Below, piece by piece: positions 1 to 7,919 of a stretch of DNA of 12,057 bases; position 1 is the first letter of the stretch, and each line of letters opens with the position of its first letter. The stretch comes from CAZEIW01 sp964512305 (GTDB lineage Bacteria > Pseudomonadota > Gammaproteobacteria > Burkholderiales > Burkholderiaceae_F): positions 1 to 12,057 of the forward strand of contig CAZEIW010000172.1 of NCBI GenBank assembly GCA_964512305.1. Direction: 5' to 3'. The translations under genes and the position numbers were made by a program. The notes beneath the pieces were generated by a model. It saw only the letters and a program-made list of their open reading frames with translations. It was not told the DNA's origin and did no database searches.

Positions 1-315
1 GGCGGGTCGCTCGCCGCCTACGTGAACCTGGGCTGCCTGCTGCAGGCGCGCGGCCGGCCCGCGCCCGCGGCGCAGGTCTACCGCGACGCGATCGGGCGCT
101 TTCCCGACGAGCCGCTGCTCCACTTCAACCTGGGTACTGCGCTGGAGGATCTCGGCCGGCCAGACGAGGCGGTACCGGCCTATGAGCGCGCGATCGCGCT
201 CGACGACGGGTTCGCGGACGCGCATTACAACCTCGCGAAGGTCCATGAGGCGCGCGGCCGCAAGCAGGATGCGATACGGCACCTCGCGAGCTATCGGCGG
301 TTGATCCGGGATTGA
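1..315 (+). CDS. TPR-repeat protein, C-terminal fragment
   Basis: The reading frame is open from the first base and ends at TGA 313-315, giving 104 residues; the start lies outside the window. About three tetratricopeptide repeats are visible, with the usual spacing of Ala, Gly, Tyr and Pro: one around VNLGCLLQARGRPAPAAQVY, one around LHFNLGTALEDLGRPDEAVPAYERAI, and one around AHYNLAKVHEARGRKQDAI. The protein ends in a basic helix (HLASYRRLIRD). TPRs form helical scaffolds for protein-protein contacts. Nothing visible gives an enzymatic role, and the missing N-terminus could hold another domain. In some Burkholderiales similar TPR tails follow a MerR-like helix-turn-helix; that is recollection and cannot be tested here. 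The gene converges on the 1915-residue gene with no bases between the two stops. Confidence 0.85.
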   Translation, partial: GGSLAAYVNLGCLLQARGRPAPAAQVYRDAIGRFPDEPLLHFNLGTALEDLGRPDEAVPAYERAIALDDGFADAHYNLAKVHEARGRKQDAIRHLASYRRLIRD

Positions 316-3300
316 TCACGGGCGCCTGAACCGATCCCAAGGTATCGCTCGGAAATCCGCGAGCGAGCCGTTGAGGGGCACTTCGCCGGCGCACCGCTCC
401 CGCGCGCCCTCGAACTCGACGGTCAGGTTCCACCCTTGGCTGTTGCGACCGATCCGGACCACGGCGAAAGCGTCGCCACAACACGGAAAGTACGTGTTGA
501 TCCCGCATTGCCCCGTCGTGCCTCCGGGCGGCCAGCTGAATTCGAACGAGCCGTCCGCCAGAAGGTCGCCCTGCCTGTCGTTTGCGAACGGATACGGTGC
601 ATACAGGGCCGAGCTGATGATCGAATGCACGACGACCGGCGTGCTGCGTTCCGGCGCGGCCGCCTCGAAGCTCAATTCGGCGCGCGACACGCACGACAGA
701 TGCGCGTCGCCGCTCAGGAACACAACGTTTTCGAGGCGCCTCTCTGCGATGAACGCCAGCAGGCGGTGAAAGGACGCCGGGAAGCCGTCCCATCCGTCAG
801 AGCGGACCGCACTCGCGGGCCAAGCCCGGGTCTCTTTGCGGGTCGGAAGGAACACGCTCGGCGAAACGATGAGCTTGGGAAGGTCGCGATCGAGGCCCTC
901 CAACCATCGGCACAGCGCGTCGAATTGCGACTCCGACACAATCGTGACCTGGTCGAGAGACTCCACGCTGCGCATACCGCGTTCGGTACGCGTGTCCGCG
1001 GCGAAGAACGGCATGCCGCTCGGATAAAGCGCGTACCAATATGGGCCTCCGGGTGCGGCCGGCATGCCGCCCGGTGCGGGCGGCCCGATCCGGCGCTGGT
1101 GGCGCCAGAACGCGTCGACAGCGACCGTCGGGAGATCGCAAACGCGAGGTTCCCAACCGCCACGGATCTCGTGAGCGTTCAGCATCAGGTATACCGGCAC
1201 GCGTCGCAGCGCGCTGCTGACCTCGTCCCTGCGGTAAAGATCCTCGTAAGGTTGGTCGTACTGGTCGCGGTCGGGGCCGGCTGTCCGCACGGCATCGAAC
1301 ACGCCGGCGGTCGCGTCGGCGTAGATCTGGTCTCCCACCAGGAAGACCAACTGGGGCTTGTCGAGCTGGCCCTCCGGCGCGTTCAGGCGTCGAGCCAGCC
1401 GGGTCAACGACGCGTAGGCCGGATCCCGGTCCGCCGGGCCCGGCGGATACTGGCAGCTCGCGAACGCGAAGCACAAGGACTGCGACAGTCCATCAGGATG
1501 CGCGTCGCGACGATCCAGATTGGCCGCATTGAAGCCCGAAAAATCGATATATCCGCGCGCCAGCGCGCGATGGAACTCGGCCGGCTCGCGCAACAACTCC
1601 TTTACGGCTGCGGATACCCAATCGGGCGGCGCTGCCCGGCCCTGAAGGGCGGGCATATCGTGCAGCGCAATCAGCAGGTAGCCCGTTGCACGGCCTTCCG
1701 CAGGCGGGGGAAGACGCGGGAGTTCGAGCGCGACGCAGTCGTCCCATGATTCCCGAGTCGCCGCCTGCCAGGTAATCTGGCCGGCCAGTTCGAACCTGCC
1801 GTCGGCTCCGTCCCGAGCGACAGGACAGGCTGCCCAACCGAATGGCGCACCGAGCCCGGGATGGCCGCCCACGAGCACGCTGAGTCTCGCGCCGACCCCC
1901 TCTCCCTCGCTGCGCCACCATCCGGTGACGGGCCCCAGCCAGGGCGTGACGTGTTTGAGCCAGGGCATCGCGGGCGCGAGCCAGGACTTTAAAGGCCGCC
2001 GGCGCGGCAGGGCCTCCGGGTCCGCCGCCGGGAGAGCCGATTGCCGCGGCTCCCGCAGGAATTCCTCGATGAAGGGGAACACGCGCTCCGCTGCATCATC
2101 GCCGATCAAGCAGTCCTGATGCCCGAACCCGTCGATCAGCCTGCGGCGGAAGTGGCTCGGATTCGGGCCGAATGCGTCGTCGAAAACCTCCTGCATCAGG
2201 TCGAGCGTGGACGGATCGGTGAGGCCGTTCCTGCTGCCGTGGAAGCTCAGCACCGGAAACGCGAAGCGCCGGCGCAGGTTTTCGCGCGACACATAGCGAT
2301 TGGTTCCGTGCGAATCGGTGATCGTGTCGTAGCGCGCGAACGCGATCGGCTGCGACACCGTATGGAGGTTGATGACGCCGAACAGGTCGGCAAAGCGATC
2401 CATGAGCGCCAGATTGATCCTGCTCGACAGCATCGTGCGCCCGGTCAGGACGTCGAGGCGGTGCCGGGCCGCGGTGAAAGGTCTAAGCGCGCAGGGCGGC
2501 GCGGCGGGCTGCTCGACGCACCACTCGTCGATCGGGTAGGGCATCGTGGCAAGGAAGCGGTCGATCACCCGATAGAACAGACCCTGGCTGGCGATGGAAG
2601 CGATGTCGAAATAGTTGATGCCGAGAAACGCCTTCAGGTACGACATCACATAGCCGCGGAACCGGTTCGACGGACTCATGACGAGCGCCGGCCCGACCTG
2701 CGAGAGTACGGCGGCGCCGATCCGTTCGGGAAGGCAGGAACGCAACCGGGACAGCGAGGCGGTGGGCGCCGGGCCCTGGTGGATCCGGTGGGTCCCACCG
2801 GCGATGGCCGGGTCTTCGAGCACGGCCATCGAGAACATCGCGGCGCCCATGCAATGCGCGACGACGTCGATCTTGTTGCTGCCCGTGGCGCAACAGATAT
2901 GGTCGATCGCGATCGGGATGTCGGCGTATGCGACGTCTTCGAACGTCCAGGGCCGACGCGCGTAGTCGAGCCCGTGGCTGGTGCGCAGATCGACCACCCA
3001 GACATCGAATCCTCTCTCGTACAGGTACGCCGCCAGGCTCTTTCGAATGAACGGGTGGGTGAACGTGTTGCCGCCCGCGGTGTAACCGTGGATCATCAGG
3101 ACCGGCCGTTCGGCCCTCAAGTCCGGCGGCCGGTATCGGGACAGCCGGGCGTAGATCGGGTCGTTCGGATCAGAACGATCGTCGACCTGCAGCAACGTGA
3201 CCTCGGGCTGGACGTTGCCGAGAATCGCCCCGGGAAGGCGGTCGGGCGGCGCTGCGGGCGGCGGGTCCGCGTCGCGAAGGCCGAGCAGGTGCAGGCCGAG

Positions 3301-6063
3301 CATCATCCGTAGGAGGTAGAGAAGCAGGGTCGCCAGATCGGCGAGCGCCGTCGGCTGATCCTGCTGGTCGACGACCTTGACCAGTGGGATCTCGCGCCGA
3401 GCCAGGTAAGGCAGATCGAGCGAGACCGTCATCGACTGCGCCGGACGGGACCTGCCGGGGAAGCGGTGGAGTCGAAGTTCCGTCAGCTGGCGCCAGGGGT
3501 TTGCGCGCCGGGCGTAGGTCAGGCTTTTGCGCCCGAGGATCTGTCCCGCCGCAGCGAGCAGACCTTCGTGATCCCGCGTGGGCGTCTGGATCCGCAGCGT
3601 GTAGTCGATCACCCGCACGGCGCCGGCGCGCGAGGCCAGCCTCCACAGCAGGCTCAATCGGCTGAACCATGAAGGCGAGACCGGACGGGCGCGAGTGGCC
3701 GCGTCGCCTTCGACCGCGCGCTCGGTGTGCAGCGTCCATGCGTCGCGCAGGCCCCGATTCCAGAGCCATGCCCAGCTACCCCGGATCCGGCGCCATGACG
3801 GGCCGGACGGGACGCGGTCGAAGAAGCAGATCTCTCCGGTCACCGGTGCCTCCGCGACGACTCCCGAGTCGTCGTCGAGCGGGTCGGCCTGCGCAAGCGA
3901 GCGCAGGTACACGGTGCCGCTCTCGACCTGCACCCGCTTGCCCACCGTTTGCGCCAGGTCGCGTGCCGCCACCGGGCAGTACGTGAGCTTGATCAGGAGC
4001 TCGAGCGGCGAGCTGGCGCGGCTCGCCCGCGGCCGGGGCAGTTCACCCTTCATCCTCTCGACGATGCGGATATTCGTGGGCGCTGGCGGGGGCGGTGGCT
4101 GATTCGGGACCATCGGCAATTGCTGGTAGCCAGTCGGAACCCGATTCGAGCCGCTCGCTGCGGGAGCGAGTTCCCAGATCCGCATCAGGTAGTTCAGCGC
4201 CCGCTCCGAGACCGCCGTGATCGTCAGGGACGGGTTGATGCCGAGCGAAGTCGGAATGACCGATCCGTCCAGCACGACGAGTCCTTCGAAGGTTTGCGTC
4301 GGATCCGCGGCCGCGGCATCGAACACGCGCCCGTACTCGTCGGTGACGCCATCGGCAACGCAGTCAGCCATGGCACACCCACCGAGCGGGTGCGCGGTGA
4401 CCAGCGGACCGTTCAGGTTGTCGACGAAGGCGCTGAGCGCCGGCGAAAGCAGGCGCCAGAGCGGATTCGGAACCACGGTGCCGCCGGGGCCGGGATTCCC
4501 GTCGCAGGCGCGCTGCATGACCCGGATCTGTGCTTCGAAGAGCGCGCGCGAAGACAGTTGCGGCCAGTCGACGACCATGTTTCCGTCGCCCGGAGGAGGA
4601 TCTTGCGGGGCGCCGGCCGGCGCCGACGGATCCGTGAGTCGCAGCTGTCCGTCGGCACCGTCATCGCCGAATGCCGCCAGGATGGACGTCCGGCCAAGCT
4701 TGCCCTGATCGACCGCGGACGGATCCGGCAACGGGCCCGCGCTGTGACGTGTGCGATCCGGCTTGTCGATCGTGTACAGCGCGGCCGCTGTCGTGACGAC
4801 TTCCTCGAACGCTCGACGCAGGGGTGCGGGGATTCCAAGTTCCTGAACCACGATCTCCAGCCCGGATTCGGCATCCCTGCTGCGAAACATGCCGGTGATG
4901 GTGGGTCCGACCTGGCGTTCGCACGGAGCCTGCGACTCCAATCCCGCCGCGTTCACTCGCACGCGCTGGTCGTACGCGACCGCGATCGCGTCGCCGTTGG
5001 TCGAAAAGCGCCTCCCCAACTGCCGGGAAAAGCGCAATCCGCTCCGCTGCGAGCGCATCATGATCTCGGTCGAACCGAACGTCCCGGCGGCGAGGATCAG
5101 CCTGCGCGCTCGGAGCTCGTACCGCTGCCGGGTGTAGGGTGCGAACGTCCGGTCGGTGAACCGAAAACCGACCAACCATGAGCCGTCCCCCTGGCGCACC
5201 ACGTCGATCACGGTCGCGCCGGTGTAGATCTCCGCTCCGTTCTGCCAGGCCTGGGCCAGGTAGTTGATGTCGAGCGACTGCTTGGCGCCGAAGTTGCATC
5301 CCGTCGCGCAGTCGCCGCAGCGTACGCAGCCGGCGCGCGGCACACCTTGTTGATTCGGTGCTGTGCGGATCGCGATCGAGATCTGCGCGGCTTCGAACGA
5401 TGCCGACGCACCCGCCCCCCGCGCGAGGGCTTCCAGCGCCCGATACTTCATCGGTGGATCGAGGACCGCCGCCGTGCAGGCGGAATCCCCTGGGCGCTGA
5501 TCCGTGATCCGATTGCCGGCCGCGCCAAGCATCGCCGACGCGGTGTCGTAATAGGGCTGCAGATTCCCGAGCGTGATGCCGCGCGGCCAGCCCCGCGCGA
5601 ACACCTCGGTACGCGGCGCTTTCATCACGCCGGCGTTGATCAGCGAACCGCCGCCCAATCCGTTGACGACAACTGCGCTCACGTCCGGCCCGACCCGAAT
5701 ATCGAACAAGCCATCGCAGCGTCCGCGAGGCCCGTCGTAGCCGGGCGTGTTGAAGCGAACGTGTCCGGCCAGCTCGCTCATCGTCGACGGGAAGCTGCCG
5801 GCGACGTACTGGTTGCCGCGTTCGAGCACGCAAACCCGGATCGGCTCGCTCGGAGTCGCCGCGCCCGCCCTAGTCGCGCCCGCCAGCCGCGCGGCGGCGA
5901 CCGAGCCTCCATAGCCGCTGCCGACGATCACCACGTCGAAGTCGACATCCGACCTGCCGCACCTGGATTTCGCGAGACTGGCGATCAGGACTTCGACGCC
6001 GCGGGACAGCGAGCCGTCGCGGTTCGGGCCGGCCGCATCTGGAGGTTTCGTCTGGGCGCTCAT
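316..6063 (-). CDS. Three-enzyme fusion: GMC oxidoreductase, alpha/beta hydrolase, PhoD-like phosphatase
   Basis: This is one 1915-residue frame. Residues 1-635 are a GMC flavoenzyme: FAD Rossmann motif GSGYGG (48-53), a CX2CX2CX3C cluster (246-256), AHPLGGCAM with His558, and a C-terminal signature with Asn610, 52 residues later. His558 and Asn610 match the catalytic His and Asn of cholesterol oxidase. A Pro-rich linker (652-662) leads to an unassigned region to about 985, with a hydrophobic stretch at 908-930. Residues 985-1340 are an alpha/beta hydrolase: IHGY oxyanion strand (991-994), AHCMG elbow with Cys1071, and His1315 in GFGHQDC. Residues 1390-1915 resemble PhoD: FASCQ (1534-1538), GDQIYAD (1577-1583), NAHE (1629-1632), DTRTER (1690-1695), SGDAH (1784-1788). 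There is no signal peptide, so it is probably cytoplasmic or membrane-associated. The start overlaps the kinase stop (ATGA). Oxidation, deacylation and dephosphorylation of a lipid-like substrate is inference; the substrate is unknown. Confidence 0.93.
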   Translation of the reverse strand: MSAQTKPPDAAGPNRDGSLSRGVEVLIASLAKSRCGRSDVDFDVVIVGSGYGGSVAAARLAGATRAGAATPSEPIRVCVLERGNQYVAGSFPSTMSELAGHVRFNTPGYDGPRGRCDGLFDIRVGPDVSAVVVNGLGGGSLINAGVMKAPRTEVFARGWPRGITLGNLQPYYDTASAMLGAAGNRITDQRPGDSACTAAVLDPPMKYRALEALARGAGASASFEAAQISIAIRTAPNQQGVPRAGCVRCGDCATGCNFGAKQSLDINYLAQAWQNGAEIYTGATVIDVVRQGDGSWLVGFRFTDRTFAPYTRQRYELRARRLILAAGTFGSTEIMMRSQRSGLRFSRQLGRRFSTNGDAIAVAYDQRVRVNAAGLESQAPCERQVGPTITGMFRSRDAESGLEIVVQELGIPAPLRRAFEEVVTTAAALYTIDKPDRTRHSAGPLPDPSAVDQGKLGRTSILAAFGDDGADGQLRLTDPSAPAGAPQDPPPGDGNMVVDWPQLSSRALFEAQIRVMQRACDGNPGPGGTVVPNPLWRLLSPALSAFVDNLNGPLVTAHPLGGCAMADCVADGVTDEYGRVFDAAAADPTQTFEGLVVLDGSVIPTSLGINPSLTITAVSERALNYLMRIWELAPAASGSNRVPTGYQQLPMVPNQPPPPPAPTNIRIVERMKGELPRPRASRASSPLELLIKLTYCPVAARDLAQTVGKRVQVESGTVYLRSLAQADPLDDDSGVVAEAPVTGEICFFDRVPSGPSWRRIRGSWAWLWNRGLRDAWTLHTERAVEGDAATRARPVSPSWFSRLSLLWRLASRAGAVRVIDYTLRIQTPTRDHEGLLAAAGQILGRKSLTYARRANPWRQLTELRLHRFPGRSRPAQSMTVSLDLPYLARREIPLVKVVDQQDQPTALADLATLLLYLLRMMLGLHLLGLRDADPPPAAPPDRLPGAILGNVQPEVTLLQVDDRSDPNDPIYARLSRYRPPDLRAERPVLMIHGYTAGGNTFTHPFIRKSLAAYLYERGFDVWVVDLRTSHGLDYARRPWTFEDVAYADIPIAIDHICCATGSNKIDVVAHCMGAAMFSMAVLEDPAIAGGTHRIHQGPAPTASLSRLRSCLPERIGAAVLSQVGPALVMSPSNRFRGYVMSYLKAFLGINYFDIASIASQGLFYRVIDRFLATMPYPIDEWCVEQPAAPPCALRPFTAARHRLDVLTGRTMLSSRINLALMDRFADLFGVINLHTVSQPIAFARYDTITDSHGTNRYVSRENLRRRFAFPVLSFHGSRNGLTDPSTLDLMQEVFDDAFGPNPSHFRRRLIDGFGHQDCLIGDDAAERVFPFIEEFLREPRQSALPAADPEALPRRRPLKSWLAPAMPWLKHVTPWLGPVTGWWRSEGEGVGARLSVLVGGHPGLGAPFGWAACPVARDGADGRFELAGQITWQAATRESWDDCVALELPRLPPPAEGRATGYLLIALHDMPALQGRAAPPDWVSAAVKELLREPAEFHRALARGYIDFSGFNAANLDRRDAHPDGLSQSLCFAFASCQYPPGPADRDPAYASLTRLARRLNAPEGQLDKPQLVFLVGDQIYADATAGVFDAVRTAGPDRDQYDQPYEDLYRRDEVSSALRRVPVYLMLNAHEIRGGWEPRVCDLPTVAVDAFWRHQRRIGPPAPGGMPAAPGGPYWYALYPSGMPFFAADTRTERGMRSVESLDQVTIVSESQFDALCRWLEGLDRDLPKLIVSPSVFLPTRKETRAWPASAVRSDGWDGFPASFHRLLAFIAERRLENVVFLSGDAHLSCVSRAELSFEAAAPERSTPVVVHSIISSALYAPYPFANDRQGDLLADGSFEFSWPPGGTTGQCGINTYFPCCGDAFAVVRIGRNSQGWNLTVEFEGARERCAGEVPLNGSLADFRAIPWDRFRRP

Positions 6064-7844
6064 GATCCACCTCTCATCGCCTCGGTGATCGCATGCCGGA
6101 GGGTCCGGCTCGACACCGGCTTGTGCAGCAGCGGCACGCCGACCGCCGCCGCGTCGCGCAGCCGCTCGGGCGCGATGTCCGCCGAGATCAGCAGCGCCGG
6201 CACCCCGTCACAGTGGCGGCGCACGGTCTCGATCGCCTGCACGCCCGTCTCCTGACCCGCGAGGCGCAGGTCGGCGAGCACGAGGTCAGGGCGCTGCTGG
6301 CGCGCAGCGGCCTCCGCCTCGCCGACCGTATTGGCCGCGTCGACCGTGCAACCGAGCGCCTCGAGCAGCGTGCGCATCCCGGAAACGACCTGCCTGTCGT
6401 CATCGACGACGAGGATGCGCAGCCCCGCGAAGTTGTCGGCGCCGGTGTCTTCCTCGCGGCCGCCGTTGGTATGAAGCACCACCGCGGCCCCGAGCTTCAG
6501 TTCGAACGTGCTGCCGACCCCGGGGGTCGACGCCAGGTCGAGCCTTATCCCGAGCAGCTCGCTGAGCCGCTTGACGACCGACAGGCCGAGGCCCAGCCCG
6601 GCCACGCGCTCGCCGTCGCGAGGCACCTGGTAGAACTCGTCGAAAATGCGCTCCCGCTCGGGAGCGTCGATGCCGCAGCCGGTGTCGCAGACGCGGACCA
6701 CGACCGAGCCGTCGACCTCCAGCGCGTCGACCACGACGGAACCGCGCTCGGTGTACTTCAGCGCGTTGTCGACCAGGTTGCGCAGGATGCGCTCGAACAG
6801 CACAGGATCGGTGCGTATCGCCAGCGCGGCCGGGCTCGAAAGGTCCAGGCGCAGCGTCCTGCCCCGTGCCAGCGGCTCCATCTCCCTTCCGAGCCGCTCG
6901 AAGAGCCTGGGCAGCGACACCGGCTGCAGGTTGACGCTGACGACTCCGGCGTCGAGCTTCGAGATGTCGAGCAGGGCGTCGAGCTGCGTCGACAGCGCAT
7001 CGACCGCGTCGGTCATCTGTGCCACTGCCGTACGCGCGGTCGGGTCCAGCTTCAGCAGCGACAGCGCGGCGGTCAGCAGCGACATCGTGTGCATCGGCTG
7101 ACGCAGGTCGTGGCTGGCGACCGCCAGGAAGCGCGACTTCGCGCGGCTTGCGGCTTCTGCGCGGTCGCGCTCCTGCGCGAGCGCGGCGCGCTCGACCTCG
7201 AGCTTCTCGAGCAGCTCCTGGTTCTCGTAGCGGATCCGGAACGATTCGACGAACGTCCGCTCGGCCTGGCGCGCGAAGCCGTCCTGGATGAACAGGAACA
7301 TCAGGATCAGCAGGCCGAACCCGAGCTGAATGAAGGCGGTCTGAAGGCCGATCGCGGGGCCGAGCGGCTGGAGCCCGGTCAGCGCCCAGGCGCCCGCGAG
7401 CGGCACCAGCAGCGTGCGCGAGTAGGCCCGGTACGCGGGCAGATGGAAACCCGAGGTCGAGATCGAGATTGCCGCCTGCGAGATGAAGACCATCGTCAGC
7501 AGCGCCCGCTCCGCGACCCCGAGGCGGGGAAAGAACAGCACGATGGGCGCCGCATGGACCAGGCCGCTCGCGATGCTGATCAGGCCGGCCCGCCTCAGCG
7601 CGACGGCGGGCTGGAGTCGGCGCCACCGGATCAGGGATGACCGGCGCCACCACAGCATCAGCACGACCGCGGCGATCCAGGCGGCGAGCAGGGGCAGCGG
7701 CACCGTGCGGCCCAGGAAGGCGGACACGAACAGCGCCGCGAGGATCATCGGTCCCGCGACCCGCGCCGATTGGGCGATCAGGGCCTCGTGTCGATGCCGG
7801 TCGATCGCTTCCTCGAACGGCATTCGTGCGGGCATCGCCGGCAC
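6060..7844 (-). CDS. Membrane-bound hybrid sensor histidine kinase with C-terminal receiver
   Basis: The 594-residue product starts with about six hydrophobic membrane segments (roughly 28-44, 49-66, 84-104, 113-133, 145-160, 168-186) and no large periplasmic loop, so sensing is probably within the membrane. A charged coiled-coil-like helix (195-232) leads to HisKA with SHDLRQPMH, His245 being the phosphorylation site. The ATPase domain has the N-box NLVDNALKYT (356-365), G1 DTGCGI (387-392) and G2 GLGLGLS (416-422). A receiver domain follows (about 475-590): acidic pocket Asp481/482, acceptor Asp525, Ser554 and Lys575. All catalytic residues are present. The likely partner is the LuxR-type regulator encoded 75 bases upstream. 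The stop overlaps the start of the three-enzyme gene, suggesting that gene belongs to the same regulon. The start is GTG 7844, chosen for its ribosome site; ATG 7835 is the alternative. The signal is unknown. Confidence 0.93.
   Translation of the reverse strand: MPAMPARMPFEEAIDRHRHEALIAQSARVAGPMILAALFVSAFLGRTVPLPLLAAWIAAVVLMLWWRRSSLIRWRRLQPAVALRRAGLISIASGLVHAAPIVLFFPRLGVAERALLTMVFISQAAISISTSGFHLPAYRAYSRTLLVPLAGAWALTGLQPLGPAIGLQTAFIQLGFGLLILMFLFIQDGFARQAERTFVESFRIRYENQELLEKLEVERAALAQERDRAEAASRAKSRFLAVASHDLRQPMHTMSLLTAALSLLKLDPTARTAVAQMTDAVDALSTQLDALLDISKLDAGVVSVNLQPVSLPRLFERLGREMEPLARGRTLRLDLSSPAALAIRTDPVLFERILRNLVDNALKYTERGSVVVDALEVDGSVVVRVCDTGCGIDAPERERIFDEFYQVPRDGERVAGLGLGLSVVKRLSELLGIRLDLASTPGVGSTFELKLGAAVVLHTNGGREEDTGADNFAGLRILVVDDDRQVVSGMRTLLEALGCTVDAANTVGEAEAAARQQRPDLVLADLRLAGQETGVQAIETVRRHCDGVPALLISADIAPERLRDAAAVGVPLLHKPVSSRTLRHAITEAMRGGS
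6067..6075 (-). promoter_or_regulatory. Ribosome binding site of the three-enzyme gene
   Basis: On the minus strand this reads GAGAGGTGG and lies three bases before the ATG at 6063, inside the last codons of the kinase gene. With the 4-base ATGA stop/start overlap it points to translational coupling, so kinase and enzyme should be made together. It also supports ATG 6063 as the true start. Confidence 0.7.
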
Positions 7845-7847
7845 GTT

Positions 7848-7856
7848 CCTCCCCCC
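7848..7856 (-). promoter_or_regulatory. Ribosome binding site of the kinase gene
   Basis: The minus strand reads GGGGGGAGG, three bases before GTG 7844 and twelve before ATG 7835. Spacing is tight for the GTG and long for the ATG, so the start is not fully settled. The run of six G allows pairing in more than one register, which makes the GTG workable. Confidence 0.55.
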
Positions 7857-7872
7857 AAAGCCCGCGACGTGA

Positions 7873-7905
7873 CCGGCTGCGCGGTCCTGAGTCGCTGCGC
7901 ACCGG
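7873..7905 (-). other. Possible hairpin between regulator and kinase genes
   Basis: Arms CCGG (7873-7876) and GCGC (7879-7882) pair with GCGC (7897-7900) and CCGG (7902-7905) around a 14-base loop, with a small asymmetric bulge. It lies in the 75-base gap of the putative operon. No T-run follows in the direction of transcription, so it does not look like a full terminator. It could tune the regulator:kinase ratio through pausing or RNA stability. In such GC-rich DNA it may be chance. Confidence 0.25.
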
Positions 7906-7919
7906 CGGACAGGACGCCG

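Noticed and set aside
436..5181. Long plus-strand frames opposite the three-enzyme gene (436-1749, 2041-3312, 3949-5181).
   Set aside because: They read as Arg/Gly/Val-rich low-information protein without motifs and lie wholly antisense to a gene with many conserved motifs. High GC makes stop codons rare in shadow frames.
6093..7640. A 515-codon plus-strand frame opposite the histidine kinase.
   Set aside because: Rich in Gln, Arg and His with no domain signature; it is the complement shadow of the kinase, whose catalytic motifs are all intact.
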